A stretch of 64,000 bases of DNA, from NCBI GenBank assembly GCA_028289365.1, contig JANQQM010000076.1:1-64000 (forward strand), written 5' to 3'. The stretch is from Salaquimonas sp. (GTDB taxonomy: Bacteria; Pseudomonadota; Alphaproteobacteria; Rhizobiales; Rhizobiaceae). This document shows positions 1 to 8,387 of this stretch, one piece after another. The position numbers and the translations under genes were made by a program. Every line of letters starts with the position of its first letter. Within the stretch, counting starts at the first letter, position 1. Under the pieces are notes generated by a model, which saw nothing but the letters and a program-made list of their open reading frames with translations, did not search any database and had not been told where the DNA came from.

Positions 1-1303
1 ACAAGGTCGCATTGCCGCGGATGACATCGAGCAACAGACGCTCATAGGCGTCAGGAGCTTTCGCTTCGAAACTGCTGGCAAAGCTCATATCGAGCGCGAC
101 CTCGCGAAGGCGCATGCCGCCCGGGCCTGGATCCTTGATCATGATCATCTGGCTGACAGCCTCATCCGGCTGAAGCCTTAATACCAGCCGGTTCGCGACC
201 AAACGCCCGGCATCTTCGGAGAAGATATTATGCGGCGCCGGTTTGAACTGAACCACGATCTCCGAGACCCGCTTGGCCATCCTTTTTCCTGTCCGCAGAT
301 AGAACGGCACACCGGCCCAGCGCCAGTTTTCAACCTCGGCCTTTATCGCGACGAAAGTTTCGGTGTCCGATTCCCCGCCTTCAATGGCGTCAAGATATCC
401 GCTAACCGCTCCGCCTTCAGAAGCGCCATCGCCATATTGGCCGCGTACCGTCAGATCAGCCACATTGGAGGCATCAATTGGGTTCAGCGCACGAAGCACT
501 TTCAACTTCTCGTCGCGCACCGCATCAGCATCCATCGAGGAGGGCACTTCCATCGCGACCAGACACAACAATTGCATCATGTGGTTCTGCACCATGTCCC
601 GTATCGCGCCGGACCGGTCATAATAGTCCGCACGGCCTTCGACACCGAGCGTCTCTGCCACGGTAATCTGGACATGATCGATATGGGCTGAATTCCAAAG
701 CGGTTCATACAGCGTATTGGCAAAGCGAAGCGCCATCAGGTTCTGGACCGTCTCCTTGCCCAGATAATGGTCGATCCTGAAGATCTGATGTTCATCGAAA
801 TGCTTGCCGACGACTGCATTCAGTTCCTCTGCACTTTCCAGGTCGTGACCAATCGGTTTTTCGATGACGAGCCGGGAATGCTCGCGGACCATGCCATGTT
901 CATGAAGCTTTTCGGCGATATCGCCAAAGATTGACGGCCCGACGGCAAGATAGAAGGCGCGGACCCGGTCGCCATTGCCAAGTAGTTCCCGCATCTCTTC
1001 CCAGCCGCGTTCCGACTTTGCGTCGACCGAGACATAATGCAGCCGCTCAAGAAAGGATTTGATTTGATCGGTTTCCAGCTCATCCGCTGCAACGTGCTCG
1101 TTTATTGCTTTCTCGGCAAAGGCACGAAACTCTTCATTGCTCATCTCTGCGCGAGCAGCACCGATCACCCGGGAATCGCCGATAATCTGGCCGTCTGACG
1201 CTCTGCGATACAATGCCGGAATGAGCTTTCGCTCCGAAAGATCGCCCGTGCCGCCAAAGACAACATAGTCAAACGGATCGACTGGAATAATCTGGCTTGT
1301 CAT
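1..1303 (-). CDS. zwf: Glucose-6-phosphate 1-dehydrogenase, N-terminal part (cut by window edge)
   Basis: Oxidises glucose-6-phosphate to 6-phosphogluconolactone with NADP, the entry step of the oxidative pentose phosphate and Entner-Doudoroff pathways in the cytoplasm. Translation from the ATG at 1303-1301 is open for 434 codons to the window edge; the family is about 490 residues, so roughly the last 55 are missing. The nucleotide-binding GGTGDLSERK lies near residue 17, then EKPIGHD and the active-site signature RIDHYLGK, with RTGKRM further on. Partner genes (pgl, edd) would be expected beyond the left edge but cannot be seen. Identity is secure. Confidence 0.96.
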   Translation of the reverse strand, partial: MTSQIIPVDPFDYVVFGGTGDLSERKLIPALYRRASDGQIIGDSRVIGAARAEMSNEEFRAFAEKAINEHVAADELETDQIKSFLERLHYVSVDAKSERGWEEMRELLGNGDRVRAFYLAVGPSIFGDIAEKLHEHGMVREHSRLVIEKPIGHDLESAEELNAVVGKHFDEHQIFRIDHYLGKETVQNLMALRFANTLYEPLWNSAHIDHVQITVAETLGVEGRADYYDRSGAIRDMVQNHMMQLLCLVAMEVPSSMDADAVRDEKLKVLRALNPIDASNVADLTVRGQYGDGASEGGAVSGYLDAIEGGESDTETFVAIKAEVENWRWAGVPFYLRTGKRMAKRVSEIVVQFKPAPHNIFSEDAGRLVANRLVLRLQPDEAVSQMIMIKDPGPGGMRLREVALDMSFASSFEAKAPDAYERLLLDVIRGNATL

Positions 1304-1517
1304 GGTCTGTTCCGATCATTGACGAGGTGTGCGGCACCATTTGCCTAATTGTCAAATGTTGCAGCAGTTTTATATGCACGCCGATTTGGGAATGGATCTT
1401 GTCCGGGTTGGCCGGATTTGTATCCGCAAGTTATTCGTTCAGTTTCCCACTGACGGGCGCCTTATATTTAAATCGATTGAAATATGCAAGTCCGGCTGCG
1501 GTTCGAACTGCGCGACA

Positions 1518-2360
1518 TCATGTCACTTTCAACTGGCCGACAAACCCCGCCGCCCGGTCCGGGCTGATCGATGCAACCCGGATCAGGTGGTCGAATCGTG
1601 TCGTCAAATCTCGTATTTGCTCGACAGAATTGATCACAAGATACATGCCACCCAGATAGACGACGGCACGTTTCGGTCCGAAAACAGTAAACGGTGCTGA
1701 ATAGGCTTTCAGCCCGTCATGCAGGAACAGGCGGAAGGTCGGATATAACTCATCCAGCAACCGGGCCATATGTTCCAGCTGTGCCTGGCGAGCGCCCCGC
1801 GTCAATCCCGACCACATACCCACGCCGGCTGCCAGATTGTAAAGCGTCTGATAGGGCATCACCGCTTCAATGTCGGTTTCAGGCGTACGGGAATAGTCCA
1901 GCTGCACCTGAACCTGCGTTTCCTTGGCTTCGATAAATTGCGGCTCTTCGGCACTAAGTTCGTACTCAACGGTCGCCTTGGTACACAACAAATCGGGTAG
2001 GGAGGTCGGTACATATCGAATCTTGTAGCCAAGCGCTTCGCGGTGCCAGCCTGCAAGCCGCGTTTCCCCGCGGCCCCCGCTGGCAATCTCGATACTTACC
2101 GCTGGTTCGACCTGCCCAACCGTTTCGTCACTTTGCGATAACCCCAGTAGCCAGTCGACGCTGACAGATTCTGCCGCCGCAATTCCGTATAGCGTCTCTG
2201 CCCTTGGCAATCGGGTAGCATCCTGCTCCAGAAACTGACTCAGCGCCGACCGGTCGAGCCCGCAGTGCTGGGCAAATGCGGACAGGCTGGTTCCCCGCCG
2301 CTCGATCAGTTCGGTCAGTCTTCTCTGAAATTGACTGACGATTTCAGCTTTCTTCGCCAT
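1518..2360 (-). CDS. XRE-family transcriptional regulator
   Basis: A 280-residue protein with a Cro/C1-type helix-turn-helix at about residues 10-70 (LSAFAQHCGLDRSALSQFL). It is followed by a roughly 200-residue C-terminal region that I do not recognise as a known ligand domain. The start is the ATG at 2360. It is divergent from the fatty acid desaturase, and the 155-base gap holds overlapping perfect palindromes close to its own start. Autoregulation and control of the desaturase are therefore likely, by inference. The downstream neighbour on the same strand is zwf, more than 200 bases away. DNA binding is well supported; the signal it senses is unknown. Confidence 0.8.
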   Translation of the reverse strand: MAKKAEIVSQFQRRLTELIERRGTSLSAFAQHCGLDRSALSQFLEQDATRLPRAETLYGIAAAESVSVDWLLGLSQSDETVGQVEPAVSIEIASGGRGETRLAGWHREALGYKIRYVPTSLPDLLCTKATVEYELSAEEPQFIEAKETQVQVQLDYSRTPETDIEAVMPYQTLYNLAAGVGMWSGLTRGARQAQLEHMARLLDELYPTFRLFLHDGLKAYSAPFTVFGPKRAVVYLGGMYLVINSVEQIRDLTTRFDHLIRVASISPDRAAGFVGQLKVT

Positions 2361-2380
2361 CCGCCCACGCTGCTACAATT

Positions 2381-2415
2381 CACAACAAAACGCCAATTTT
2401 GTTGTGATATCACAA
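2381..2415. promoter_or_regulatory. Overlapping palindromes, likely XRE operator
   Basis: CACAACAAAA at 2381-2390 and TTTTGTTGTG at 2397-2406 form a perfect 10-base inverted repeat with a 6-base spacer. The right arm overlaps a second perfect palindrome, TTGTGATATCACAA, at 2402-2415. The half-site TTGTGA/TCACAA therefore recurs between the divergent XRE and desaturase genes. The position, about 20 bases from the XRE start, suits an autoregulatory operator. The link to this regulator is inferred. Confidence 0.6.
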
Positions 2416-2515
2416 ATATGAAGAAAATATACCACGAATTGTGTGTGAATGTGTGTTTTGTAACGTTGTCGCTGCGGAAAAATTGCCTCAACTTCAGCAT
2501 AACTGGAGAATACGT

Positions 2516-3430
2516 ATGCTGAATTACCTGCCAACCCGCATCGAGTGGCCAACTTTATTTCTAATCATCGCCTGTTATGTCGCCTGGTTTTCGCTCGCAT
2601 TTGCCGGCGCCGTTCTAAATCCCGTTCTGTGGATTTTTGCGATGGGTGTCCTGACCACGCTCTACTGGTCTCTCATGCACGAGGCGGTCCACAATCACCC
2701 GACCGACCGGGACTGGATCAACCGCCTGACACTTACCATCCCGATAGGCTTTGTATTTCCCTATGGCAGATTTCGCGACGGACATCTGCGTCACCACGCG
2801 ACCGGTGAACTGACAGATCCGTTTGACGATCCGGAAAGCTTCTACCTGTCGCCCAAGTGCTGGAAGAATCTGAGCAAGCCGATCAAGCTGCTGCTTCGCT
2901 TCAACAATTCCCTTTTTGGCCGGATGCTGATCGGACCGGCCATTGCGATATGGCGCATGTTTGCCTTTGACTACGTCCGGCTGACAGATGCTGAAACGAC
3001 GCGGAAGGAACGCATCTTCATTCTTGGGGAATGGTGCCTCCATGTCGTGCTCGTCGGCACGCTTGCCTTGATCCTCATGCGCTATTCAGCGGTACCGCTC
3101 TGGCAGTTCATAGCTGCTGCCTATGTCGGTATCTCAATTCTGCAAATTCGGACGTTTCCGGAACATCAGGCCAGTGATTTGGCAGGAGAAAGAACCGTCA
3201 TTATCGAGGATAACGGACCGCTGGCATTCCTGTTCCTCTACAACAACCTTCATGTCGTCCACCACACCCGCCCCGGACTTGCCTGGTATCGGCTCCCCGG
3301 GTTTTACAAGCGGCATCGCGACCAGTTCATCCGGCGCAATAACGGTTATGTCTATTCATCCTATTGGCAGGTCCTGCGCCAATATTTCCTGAGCGCCAAG
3401 GAACCGGTTCCCCATCCCGGCCTGCATTGA
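2516..3430 (+). CDS. Fatty acid desaturase family protein
   Basis: A 304-residue membrane di-iron enzyme that probably introduces double bonds or hydroxyls into acyl chains. Three histidine clusters are visible: HEAVH at 55-59, HLRHH at 90-94 and HVVHH near the C-terminus. Hydrophobic stretches lie at about 14-53 and 190-225. The ATG at 2516 was chosen because GGAGA lies just upstream; the frame is open further but that extension is cysteine-rich and unlike the family. It is followed immediately by the PhnD-like gene. Exact substrate (fatty acid, sterol or carotenoid) cannot be told from sequence. Confidence 0.88.
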   Translation: MLNYLPTRIEWPTLFLIIACYVAWFSLAFAGAVLNPVLWIFAMGVLTTLYWSLMHEAVHNHPTDRDWINRLTLTIPIGFVFPYGRFRDGHLRHHATGELTDPFDDPESFYLSPKCWKNLSKPIKLLLRFNNSLFGRMLIGPAIAIWRMFAFDYVRLTDAETTRKERIFILGEWCLHVVLVGTLALILMRYSAVPLWQFIAAAYVGISILQIRTFPEHQASDLAGERTVIIEDNGPLAFLFLYNNLHVVHHTRPGLAWYRLPGFYKRHRDQFIRRNNGYVYSSYWQVLRQYFLSAKEPVPHPGLH

Positions 3431-4234
3431 TTGGCAGCTTCCTTGATCGCTTCGCTTCCCATGTATGACTGGCCGGAAGTCCGGCCAAGCTGGGATCGTC
3501 TATGGGCACTCGCACGTAACATTCTGAGGGCGCGCGATATTCCGGCGCCTGAGAGGCTGACCCATGTCGAGGATTACCAGCCGATCTGGACCAGCCTGGA
3601 ACTCGTTGTGGGGCAAACCTGCGGCTGGCCATTTATCTCGCGCCTCAGCGATCAGGTCATGCCCTTTGCCAGGTTCGATTTTGCCCTGCCCGATCTTGCA
3701 CCGGGGCAGTATCAGAGCGTTTTTCTGGCCCGCGAGCCCCACAGATTTGAAGCCTTGTCGGAAATCGGTAAATGGATCAGGGCAGAAGCATCCGTCATTG
3801 CGGTCAATGATCTGAACTCCCAAAGCGGCTATCGGGTGCTTGGTGAGTGTTTCAATCAAGTATATGAAATCCCGCAGGAAGGTCTTGTCCTGAGCGGCAG
3901 TCACCGAAACTCCATTCAAATGTTGGCTTCCGGTCAAGCCGATCTATGCGCAGTCGATGCGGTCTCCTGGCGCTTGGCGCTCGCCCATGAGCCCGCTGCA
4001 CAAGAGGTCCATATCGCTGGGCGATCAAACCCGATACCCGGCCTGCCATTGATCACCGCAAGAGGATTGGGCATCGATCCGCAAGAACTTAATACGGCGC
4101 TTAGATTCGCAATCGACGAACTGCAGGCCGACGATCGGGAATGTCTAGGCCTGCATGGTTTGGTCCTGGCAACTGAGCAAGATTACCAAATCCTGCTTGA
4201 ATCCCCTTACGACAAATTCAGCCTTGCCGCCTGA
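3431..4234 (+). CDS. PhnD-like phosphate/phosphonate-binding fold protein, no signal peptide
   Basis: About 267 residues resembling the periplasmic phosphate/phosphite/phosphonate-binding proteins (PhnD fold), including the GSHRNSIQMLASGQADLCAVDAV stretch typical of the ligand cleft (split here by positions about 157-179). The N-terminus runs straight into the first beta strand (LIASLPMYDWPE) with no export signal, and no permease or ATPase lies nearby. The start is uncertain: TTG at 3431, abutting the desaturase stop, or a TTG a few codons later; no clear ribosome site is seen. It may be a cytoplasmic ligand-binding protein rather than a transporter part. Cotranscription with the desaturase is likely. 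Confidence 0.72.
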   Translation: MAASLIASLPMYDWPEVRPSWDRLWALARNILRARDIPAPERLTHVEDYQPIWTSLELVVGQTCGWPFISRLSDQVMPFARFDFALPDLAPGQYQSVFLAREPHRFEALSEIGKWIRAEASVIAVNDLNSQSGYRVLGECFNQVYEIPQEGLVLSGSHRNSIQMLASGQADLCAVDAVSWRLALAHEPAAQEVHIAGRSNPIPGLPLITARGLGIDPQELNTALRFAIDELQADDRECLGLHGLVLATEQDYQILLESPYDKFSLAA

Positions 4235-4243
4235 ACAACCGGT

Positions 4244-5281
4244 TTATTCCCAATCCAGAACCACCTTGCCGGAATTGCCCGACCGCATGGCCTCGAACCC
4301 CGCTTCGTAATCGTCAATTGCCATTCTGTGCGTGATGATTTTTGTCAGATCGAGGCCGCCCTGTACAAAGGCGATCATCTTGTACCAGCTGTCATACATC
4401 TCGCGGCCGTAAATGCCCTTCAGCGTCAGCATCTTGAAAATCACCTGGTTCCAGTCGATTGCGAAGTCTGACGGCGGAATGCCCAGGATCGCGACCTTGC
4501 CGCCATTGTTCATCGCTTCCAGCATGTCCTGGAAAGCCTGCACCGCGCCGGACATTTCCAACCCGATATCAAAGCCCTCATACATGCCGATGCGGGCCAT
4601 GACCTGCTGCAGGGTCTCGTCCTTGGGATTGACCGTATGTTGCACACCTGCCTTGGCTGCCAGTTCAAGCCGGGACTGGTTGATGTCGGTGATGACAACC
4701 TTCCTTGCGCCGGCGCGCCGCGCCACCAGAGCCGCCATGATCCCGATCGGTCCTGCCCCGGTCACCAGCACATCTTCCCCCACCATGTCGAAGGAAAGCG
4801 CGGTATGAACCGCATTGCCGAACGGGTCGAAGATAGCCGCGATCTCGTCCGGTACATCTTCGGGAATGGGAACGACATTCGATTCCGGGATGCATAGATA
4901 TTCGCCGAAGGCACCTGGCCGGTTGACCCCGACCCCGAGCGTATTACGGCATAATTGGCCGCGTCCCGCCCGGCAATTCCGGCATTTGCCGCAAACGATA
5001 TGCCCTTCGCCGGAGACCCTGATGCCGACCTTGTATCGGCTGGCGCTGGCACCGTTCTCCGCAACCGTACCGACAAACTCATGGCCAACGACCATCGGGA
5101 CCGGAATCGTCTTTGCCGCCCAATCATCCCAATTGTAGATGTGTACGTCAGTACCGCAGATTGCCGTCTTGCGGACCTTGATCAAAACATCATTTGGCCC
5201 GGGCTCGGGAACCGGCACCTGTTCCATCCAGATACCCGGTTCTGCTTTGGCCTTGACCAGCGCCTTCATCATGTTCGACAT
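4244..5281 (-). CDS. tdh: L-threonine 3-dehydrogenase
   Basis: Oxidises L-threonine with NAD to 2-amino-3-ketobutyrate. At 345 residues it matches the medium-chain zinc dehydrogenase Tdh family (E. coli about 341). Catalytic zinc ligands are Cys42 ([15 protein letters not shown]) and the GHEFVG His67-Glu68 pair. The structural zinc site is Cys97, 100, 103 and 111. The Rossmann motif GAGPIG follows. It is the second gene of a two-gene operon with kbl (8-base gap), which consumes its unstable product. Function is secure. Confidence 0.96.
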   Translation of the reverse strand: MSNMMKALVKAKAEPGIWMEQVPVPEPGPNDVLIKVRKTAICGTDVHIYNWDDWAAKTIPVPMVVGHEFVGTVAENGASASRYKVGIRVSGEGHIVCGKCRNCRAGRGQLCRNTLGVGVNRPGAFGEYLCIPESNVVPIPEDVPDEIAAIFDPFGNAVHTALSFDMVGEDVLVTGAGPIGIMAALVARRAGARKVVITDINQSRLELAAKAGVQHTVNPKDETLQQVMARIGMYEGFDIGLEMSGAVQAFQDMLEAMNNGGKVAILGIPPSDFAIDWNQVIFKMLTLKGIYGREMYDSWYKMIAFVQGGLDLTKIITHRMAIDDYEAGFEAMRSGNSGKVVLDWE

Positions 5282-5289
5282 AAGACCCC

Positions 5290-6480
5290 CTAGATCACGC
5301 CCAGCTCTTTGCCGGTTTCCCGGAATGCTTCCACCGCGCGGTCAACATCCTGTTGGTCATGGGCTGCCGACATCTGCGTACGAATGCGTGCCTGGCCCTT
5401 TGGCACCACCGGGAAAGAAAATCCAGTGACATAGATCCCGCGCCCCAGCATTTTGGTTGCCATCTCACCTGCCAGACTTGCTTCGCCGAGCATTACCGGA
5501 ATGATCGGGTGATCTGCCCCGGCAAGCCAGAAGCCCAGCTTTTCCATCGATGAGCGGAAGTGCGCGGCATTATCCCATAGCCGCTTCCGCAATTTCGACC
5601 CGTCTTCCAGAATATCGAATACTTTCAGCGAGGCTGCGGCGATGACCGGCGCAAGCGTGTTGGAAAACAGATAGGGCCGCGATCGCTGCCGCAACCAGGT
5701 AACGATTTGCGCACTCGCGCTTGTATAGCCACCGGAGGCCCCGCCAAGTGCTTTGCCCAGCGTTCCGGTAATGATATCCACCCGGCCCTCGACACCGCAA
5801 TGTTCAACCGAACCTCTTCCGTTTGGGCCGAGAAAGCCAACCGCATGGGAGTCATCGACCAGCACCATTGCGTCATGACGTTCTGCGAGGTCGCAAATGG
5901 CGGGAAGGTTCGCGATGATCCCATCCATTGAAAACACCCCATCGGTGGCAATCAACCGAAAACGGGCATCCGCGGCTTCTTTGAGACAGTTCTCCAGTTC
6001 CGCCATATCGTTGTTTGCATAGCGGTAACGCTTTGCCTTGCACAGCCTCACCCCATCAATGATGGAGGCATGGTTCAAGGCATCGGAAATGATCGCGTCT
6101 TCTTCGCTCAGAAGGGTCTCGAACAAACCGGTATTGGCATCAAAACAGGAGGAATAGAGGATCGTGTCTTCCATTCCGAGAAAGGTGGAAATCCTGGCTT
6201 CAAGCTGCTTGTGCTCCTCCTGGGTACCGCAGATGAATCTCACCGACGCCATGCCGTAACCATAGCGGTCGATGGCAGCTTTCGCTGCCTGTTTCAATTC
6301 TTCGCTATCCGCCAGACCCAGATAGTTGTTTGCACAGAAATTCAGAACCTGCGTGCCGCTGTCCAGCTCGATTTCGCCGGATTGGCGGGAGGTTATTACC
6401 CGCTCCGGCTTGAAAAGCCCGGCACTTTTCAGTTCGCTAATCTCGGTTTCAAGATGCTCATTGAAACGGTTTTTCGCCAC
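5290..6480 (-). CDS. kbl: 2-amino-3-ketobutyrate CoA ligase (glycine C-acetyltransferase)
   Basis: PLP enzyme that cleaves 2-amino-3-ketobutyrate with CoA to glycine and acetyl-CoA, completing threonine breakdown with Tdh. The alpha-oxoamine synthase signature is clear, with the PLP lysine in GTLGKALGG (about Lys243) and [11 protein letters not shown] place the start at the GTG at 6480: AAGGAG sits about 7 bases upstream and the resulting 396 residues match the family (E. coli 398). An ATG 12 codons earlier, at 6516, would swallow this ribosome site. It leads the kbl-tdh operon; upstream lies a MITE-like element. Confidence 0.95.
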   Translation of the reverse strand: MAKNRFNEHLETEISELKSAGLFKPERVITSRQSGEIELDSGTQVLNFCANNYLGLADSEELKQAAKAAIDRYGYGMASVRFICGTQEEHKQLEARISTFLGMEDTILYSSCFDANTGLFETLLSEEDAIISDALNHASIIDGVRLCKAKRYRYANNDMAELENCLKEAADARFRLIATDGVFSMDGIIANLPAICDLAERHDAMVLVDDSHAVGFLGPNGRGSVEHCGVEGRVDIITGTLGKALGGASGGYTSASAQIVTWLRQRSRPYLFSNTLAPVIAAASLKVFDILEDGSKLRKRLWDNAAHFRSSMEKLGFWLAGADHPIIPVMLGEASLAGEMATKMLGRGIYVTGFSFPVVPKGQARIRTQMSAAHDQQDVDRAVEAFRETGKELGVI

Positions 6481-6535
6481 CGGAAACTCCTTGTAAATAT
6501 GCGGTCCAACCGCCATTTTGCCGGTCAGTTTTGTC

Positions 6536-6803
6536 TAGGGTCAGGACTCATTAAATTGCTCGATATGGTAGGAGCAAATTTATGCGGATACAAGAAGTAG
6601 ATGCGCCGGAAACCGTCTGGTTTTCAAGCATTTACGACGATGTAGCCCGTGCAAATTTGCCCTATCCGAAGGACGCCTCGATCTGTCTTCGAACTCCCGC
6701 GTCAAAGCTTTCGACCGGGAAACCAACCCGCTCTTCAAGCTATTCCTTGTATTTCTCGTCATATCGAGCGCCATTTCGTGCAATTTAGTGGGGCCTGACC
6801 CTA
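6536..6803. mobile_element. MITE-like element with terminal inverted repeats, TA-flanked
   Basis: A 268-base segment between kbl and the MoaD-like gene is bounded by inverted repeats. The outer ten bases, TAGGGTCAGG (6536-6545) and CCTGACCCTA (6794-6803), are perfect, and extending inward gives 20 matches of 23. Each end begins with TA, consistent with TA target duplication as in IS630 or some IS5-group elements. The interior carries no recognisable transposase; a 68-codon frame at 6582-6788 has no known features. It is best read as a non-autonomous or decayed element. The parent family cannot be assigned from sequence alone. Confidence 0.68.
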
Positions 6804-6931
6804 ATTGCCGCGCAAGGCAACACAAAAATTGATATGCGCTCCCTTCTACATGATCTTGTGCTGTGCAAAACTGTCTATCTTTAGGGGCATAGGCTGCCCG
6901 ATTGATATTTTTAGTTATAACGAGTTTGGCC

Positions 6932-7201
6932 ATGGCAAATGTGGTTTTTACGGCAAATCTGAAGCGCCATGTCGACTGTCCGCAAACCGACGCGCCAGGC
7001 GGCACGGTCGCCGAGGTGCTGAATGTGGTCTTCGCGCAAAACGAGACATTGCGCGGCTATGTGCTCGACGAGCAGGGCGGGCTCCGAAAGCATATGGGAA
7101 TAATTATTGATGGTACCGTAATCGGTGACAGAACCACGCTGAGCGACCCGGTAGGTCCGAATAGTCAGATTTATGTTTTGCAGGCCCTTTCGGGCGGATA
7201 A
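6932..7201 (+). CDS. MoaD/ThiS-family ubiquitin-like sulfur carrier
   Basis: An 89-residue beta-grasp protein ending in Leu-Ser-Gly-Gly, the C-terminal diglycine that is adenylated and thiocarboxylated in MoaD and ThiS. The interior (TVAEVLNVVF, VIGDRTTLSDPVGPNSQIYV) also fits the fold. The start is the ATG at 6932; a further 10 codons are open upstream but look non-homologous. No moa or thi gene is adjacent. Only 19 bases separate it from the beta-propeller gene, so the two are likely cotranscribed. Its role may be sulfur transfer in a dedicated pathway rather than molybdopterin synthesis; this is inference. Confidence 0.85.
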   Translation: MANVVFTANLKRHVDCPQTDAPGGTVAEVLNVVFAQNETLRGYVLDEQGGLRKHMGIIIDGTVIGDRTTLSDPVGPNSQIYVLQALSGG

Positions 7202-7220
7202 ATTTCATTGGGAGGTTGTT

Positions 7221-8321
7221 ATGGCGGGAAAACTGCTGGTTTCAACGCGGAAAGGTCTGTTCACGATAGAAGACAAGTCGGGATGGCAGATCACCGACAC
7301 CGCTTTCCTGGGCGACAATGTCAGCCTGGCGCTGCACGACACCCGCAACGGCTATCAATATGCAGCCCTTGATCATGGACATTTTGGGGTAAAACTACAT
7401 CGCAGAAAGCCGGGCGAGGACTGGACAGAAATTGCCACGCCGGCCTACCCGCCGAAACCCGAAGACCTCGTCGAGGTCGATGGTTGGGGAAAGGAACTGC
7501 CCTGGACCGTCATGCGCGTTTGGGCATTGGAAGCCGGCGGCGCCGATCAGCCCGGCCTGCTTTGGTGCGGTACAATTCCCGGCGCCCTCTTCGTTTCCCG
7601 TGATCACGGCGACAGCTGGGAGTGGGTCAGGAGCCTCTGGGATCATCCCTCACGAAAGAGATGGTTCGGTGGTGGGGCAGACTGGCCGGGCATCCATTCG
7701 GTTTGTGTAGACCCGCGCGATTCCAATACGGTTCGCCTCGGTGTGTCCTGCGGCGGGGTCTGGCGAACGACCGATTGCGGAAAAAGCTGGGATCTGACCG
7801 CCAATGGCATGCGGGCAGAATTCATGCCGCCGGATCAGGCTGGCGATCCGGAAATACAGGATCCGCATTTCCTGGCTCAATGCCGTAATGAGCCGGACCG
7901 GCTCTGGGTGCAGCACCACAATGGAATTTTCCGATCCGACGATGCGGCTGAAAACTGGACCGAGATTGAGGATGTCAAACCGTCCGGCTTCGGGTTCCCG
8001 GTCGTCGTCCACCCCGACGACGGGGACACGGCCTGGTTTGTGCCGGGTATCAAGGATGAAAAGCGCTATCCGGTCGATGCCAGCCTTGTCGTGACCCGTA
8101 CCCGTGATGGCGGCAAGACTTTTGATATCCTGCACGAAGGCCTGCCGCAAAAACATGCTTATGACGTGGTCTTGCGCCATGCGCTATCAATTGATGAAAC
8201 CGGCGATTGCCTGGCCTTCGGATCGACGACAGGCAGCCTTTGGGCCAGCAGGAACCAGGGTGAAAACTGGACAGAAATCTCCCACACCTTGCCGCCGGTC
8301 TATGCGGTTCGGTGGTGCTGA
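7221..8321 (+). CDS. Sialidase-like BNR/VPS10-type beta-propeller protein
   Basis: A 366-residue protein with repeated Asp-box-like motifs (SRDHGDSWEW, TTDCGKSWDL, SDDAAENWTEI, TRDGGKTFDIL, SRNQGENWTEI), one per blade of a sialidase-like propeller. It has no signal peptide, so it is probably cytoplasmic and not a true exo-sialidase. The start at ATG 7221 is fixed by GGGAGG 7 bases upstream. It follows a MoaD-like sulfur carrier by 19 bases, and such pairs occur in other bacteria. The reaction is unknown; names such as glycosyl hydrolase for this family rest on fold only. Confidence 0.82.
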   Translation: MAGKLLVSTRKGLFTIEDKSGWQITDTAFLGDNVSLALHDTRNGYQYAALDHGHFGVKLHRRKPGEDWTEIATPAYPPKPEDLVEVDGWGKELPWTVMRVWALEAGGADQPGLLWCGTIPGALFVSRDHGDSWEWVRSLWDHPSRKRWFGGGADWPGIHSVCVDPRDSNTVRLGVSCGGVWRTTDCGKSWDLTANGMRAEFMPPDQAGDPEIQDPHFLAQCRNEPDRLWVQHHNGIFRSDDAAENWTEIEDVKPSGFGFPVVVHPDDGDTAWFVPGIKDEKRYPVDASLVVTRTRDGGKTFDILHEGLPQKHAYDVVLRHALSIDETGDCLAFGSTTGSLWASRNQGENWTEISHTLPPVYAVRWC

Positions 8322-8347
8322 GAGCAATCTTTGGCGTGGAAGAAAAA

Positions 8348-8373
8348 ACGCCGCCCCGAATCTGGGGCGGCGT
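8348..8373 (-). terminator. Rho-independent terminator of the sulfatase gene
   Basis: ACGCCGCCCC (8348-8357) and GGGGCGGCGT (8364-8373) make a perfect 10-base stem with a 6-base loop. The A run at 8343-8348 gives a T tract on the minus strand just after the stem. It lies between convergent genes and is oriented for the sulfatase. Confidence 0.9.
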
Positions 8374-8387
8374 AATCGATGGAAGAT

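Noticed and set aside
6582-6788. 68-codon open frame within the MITE-like element
   Set aside because: No ribosome site of note, Ser/Arg/Pro-rich translation, no resemblance to a transposase or any family I know.
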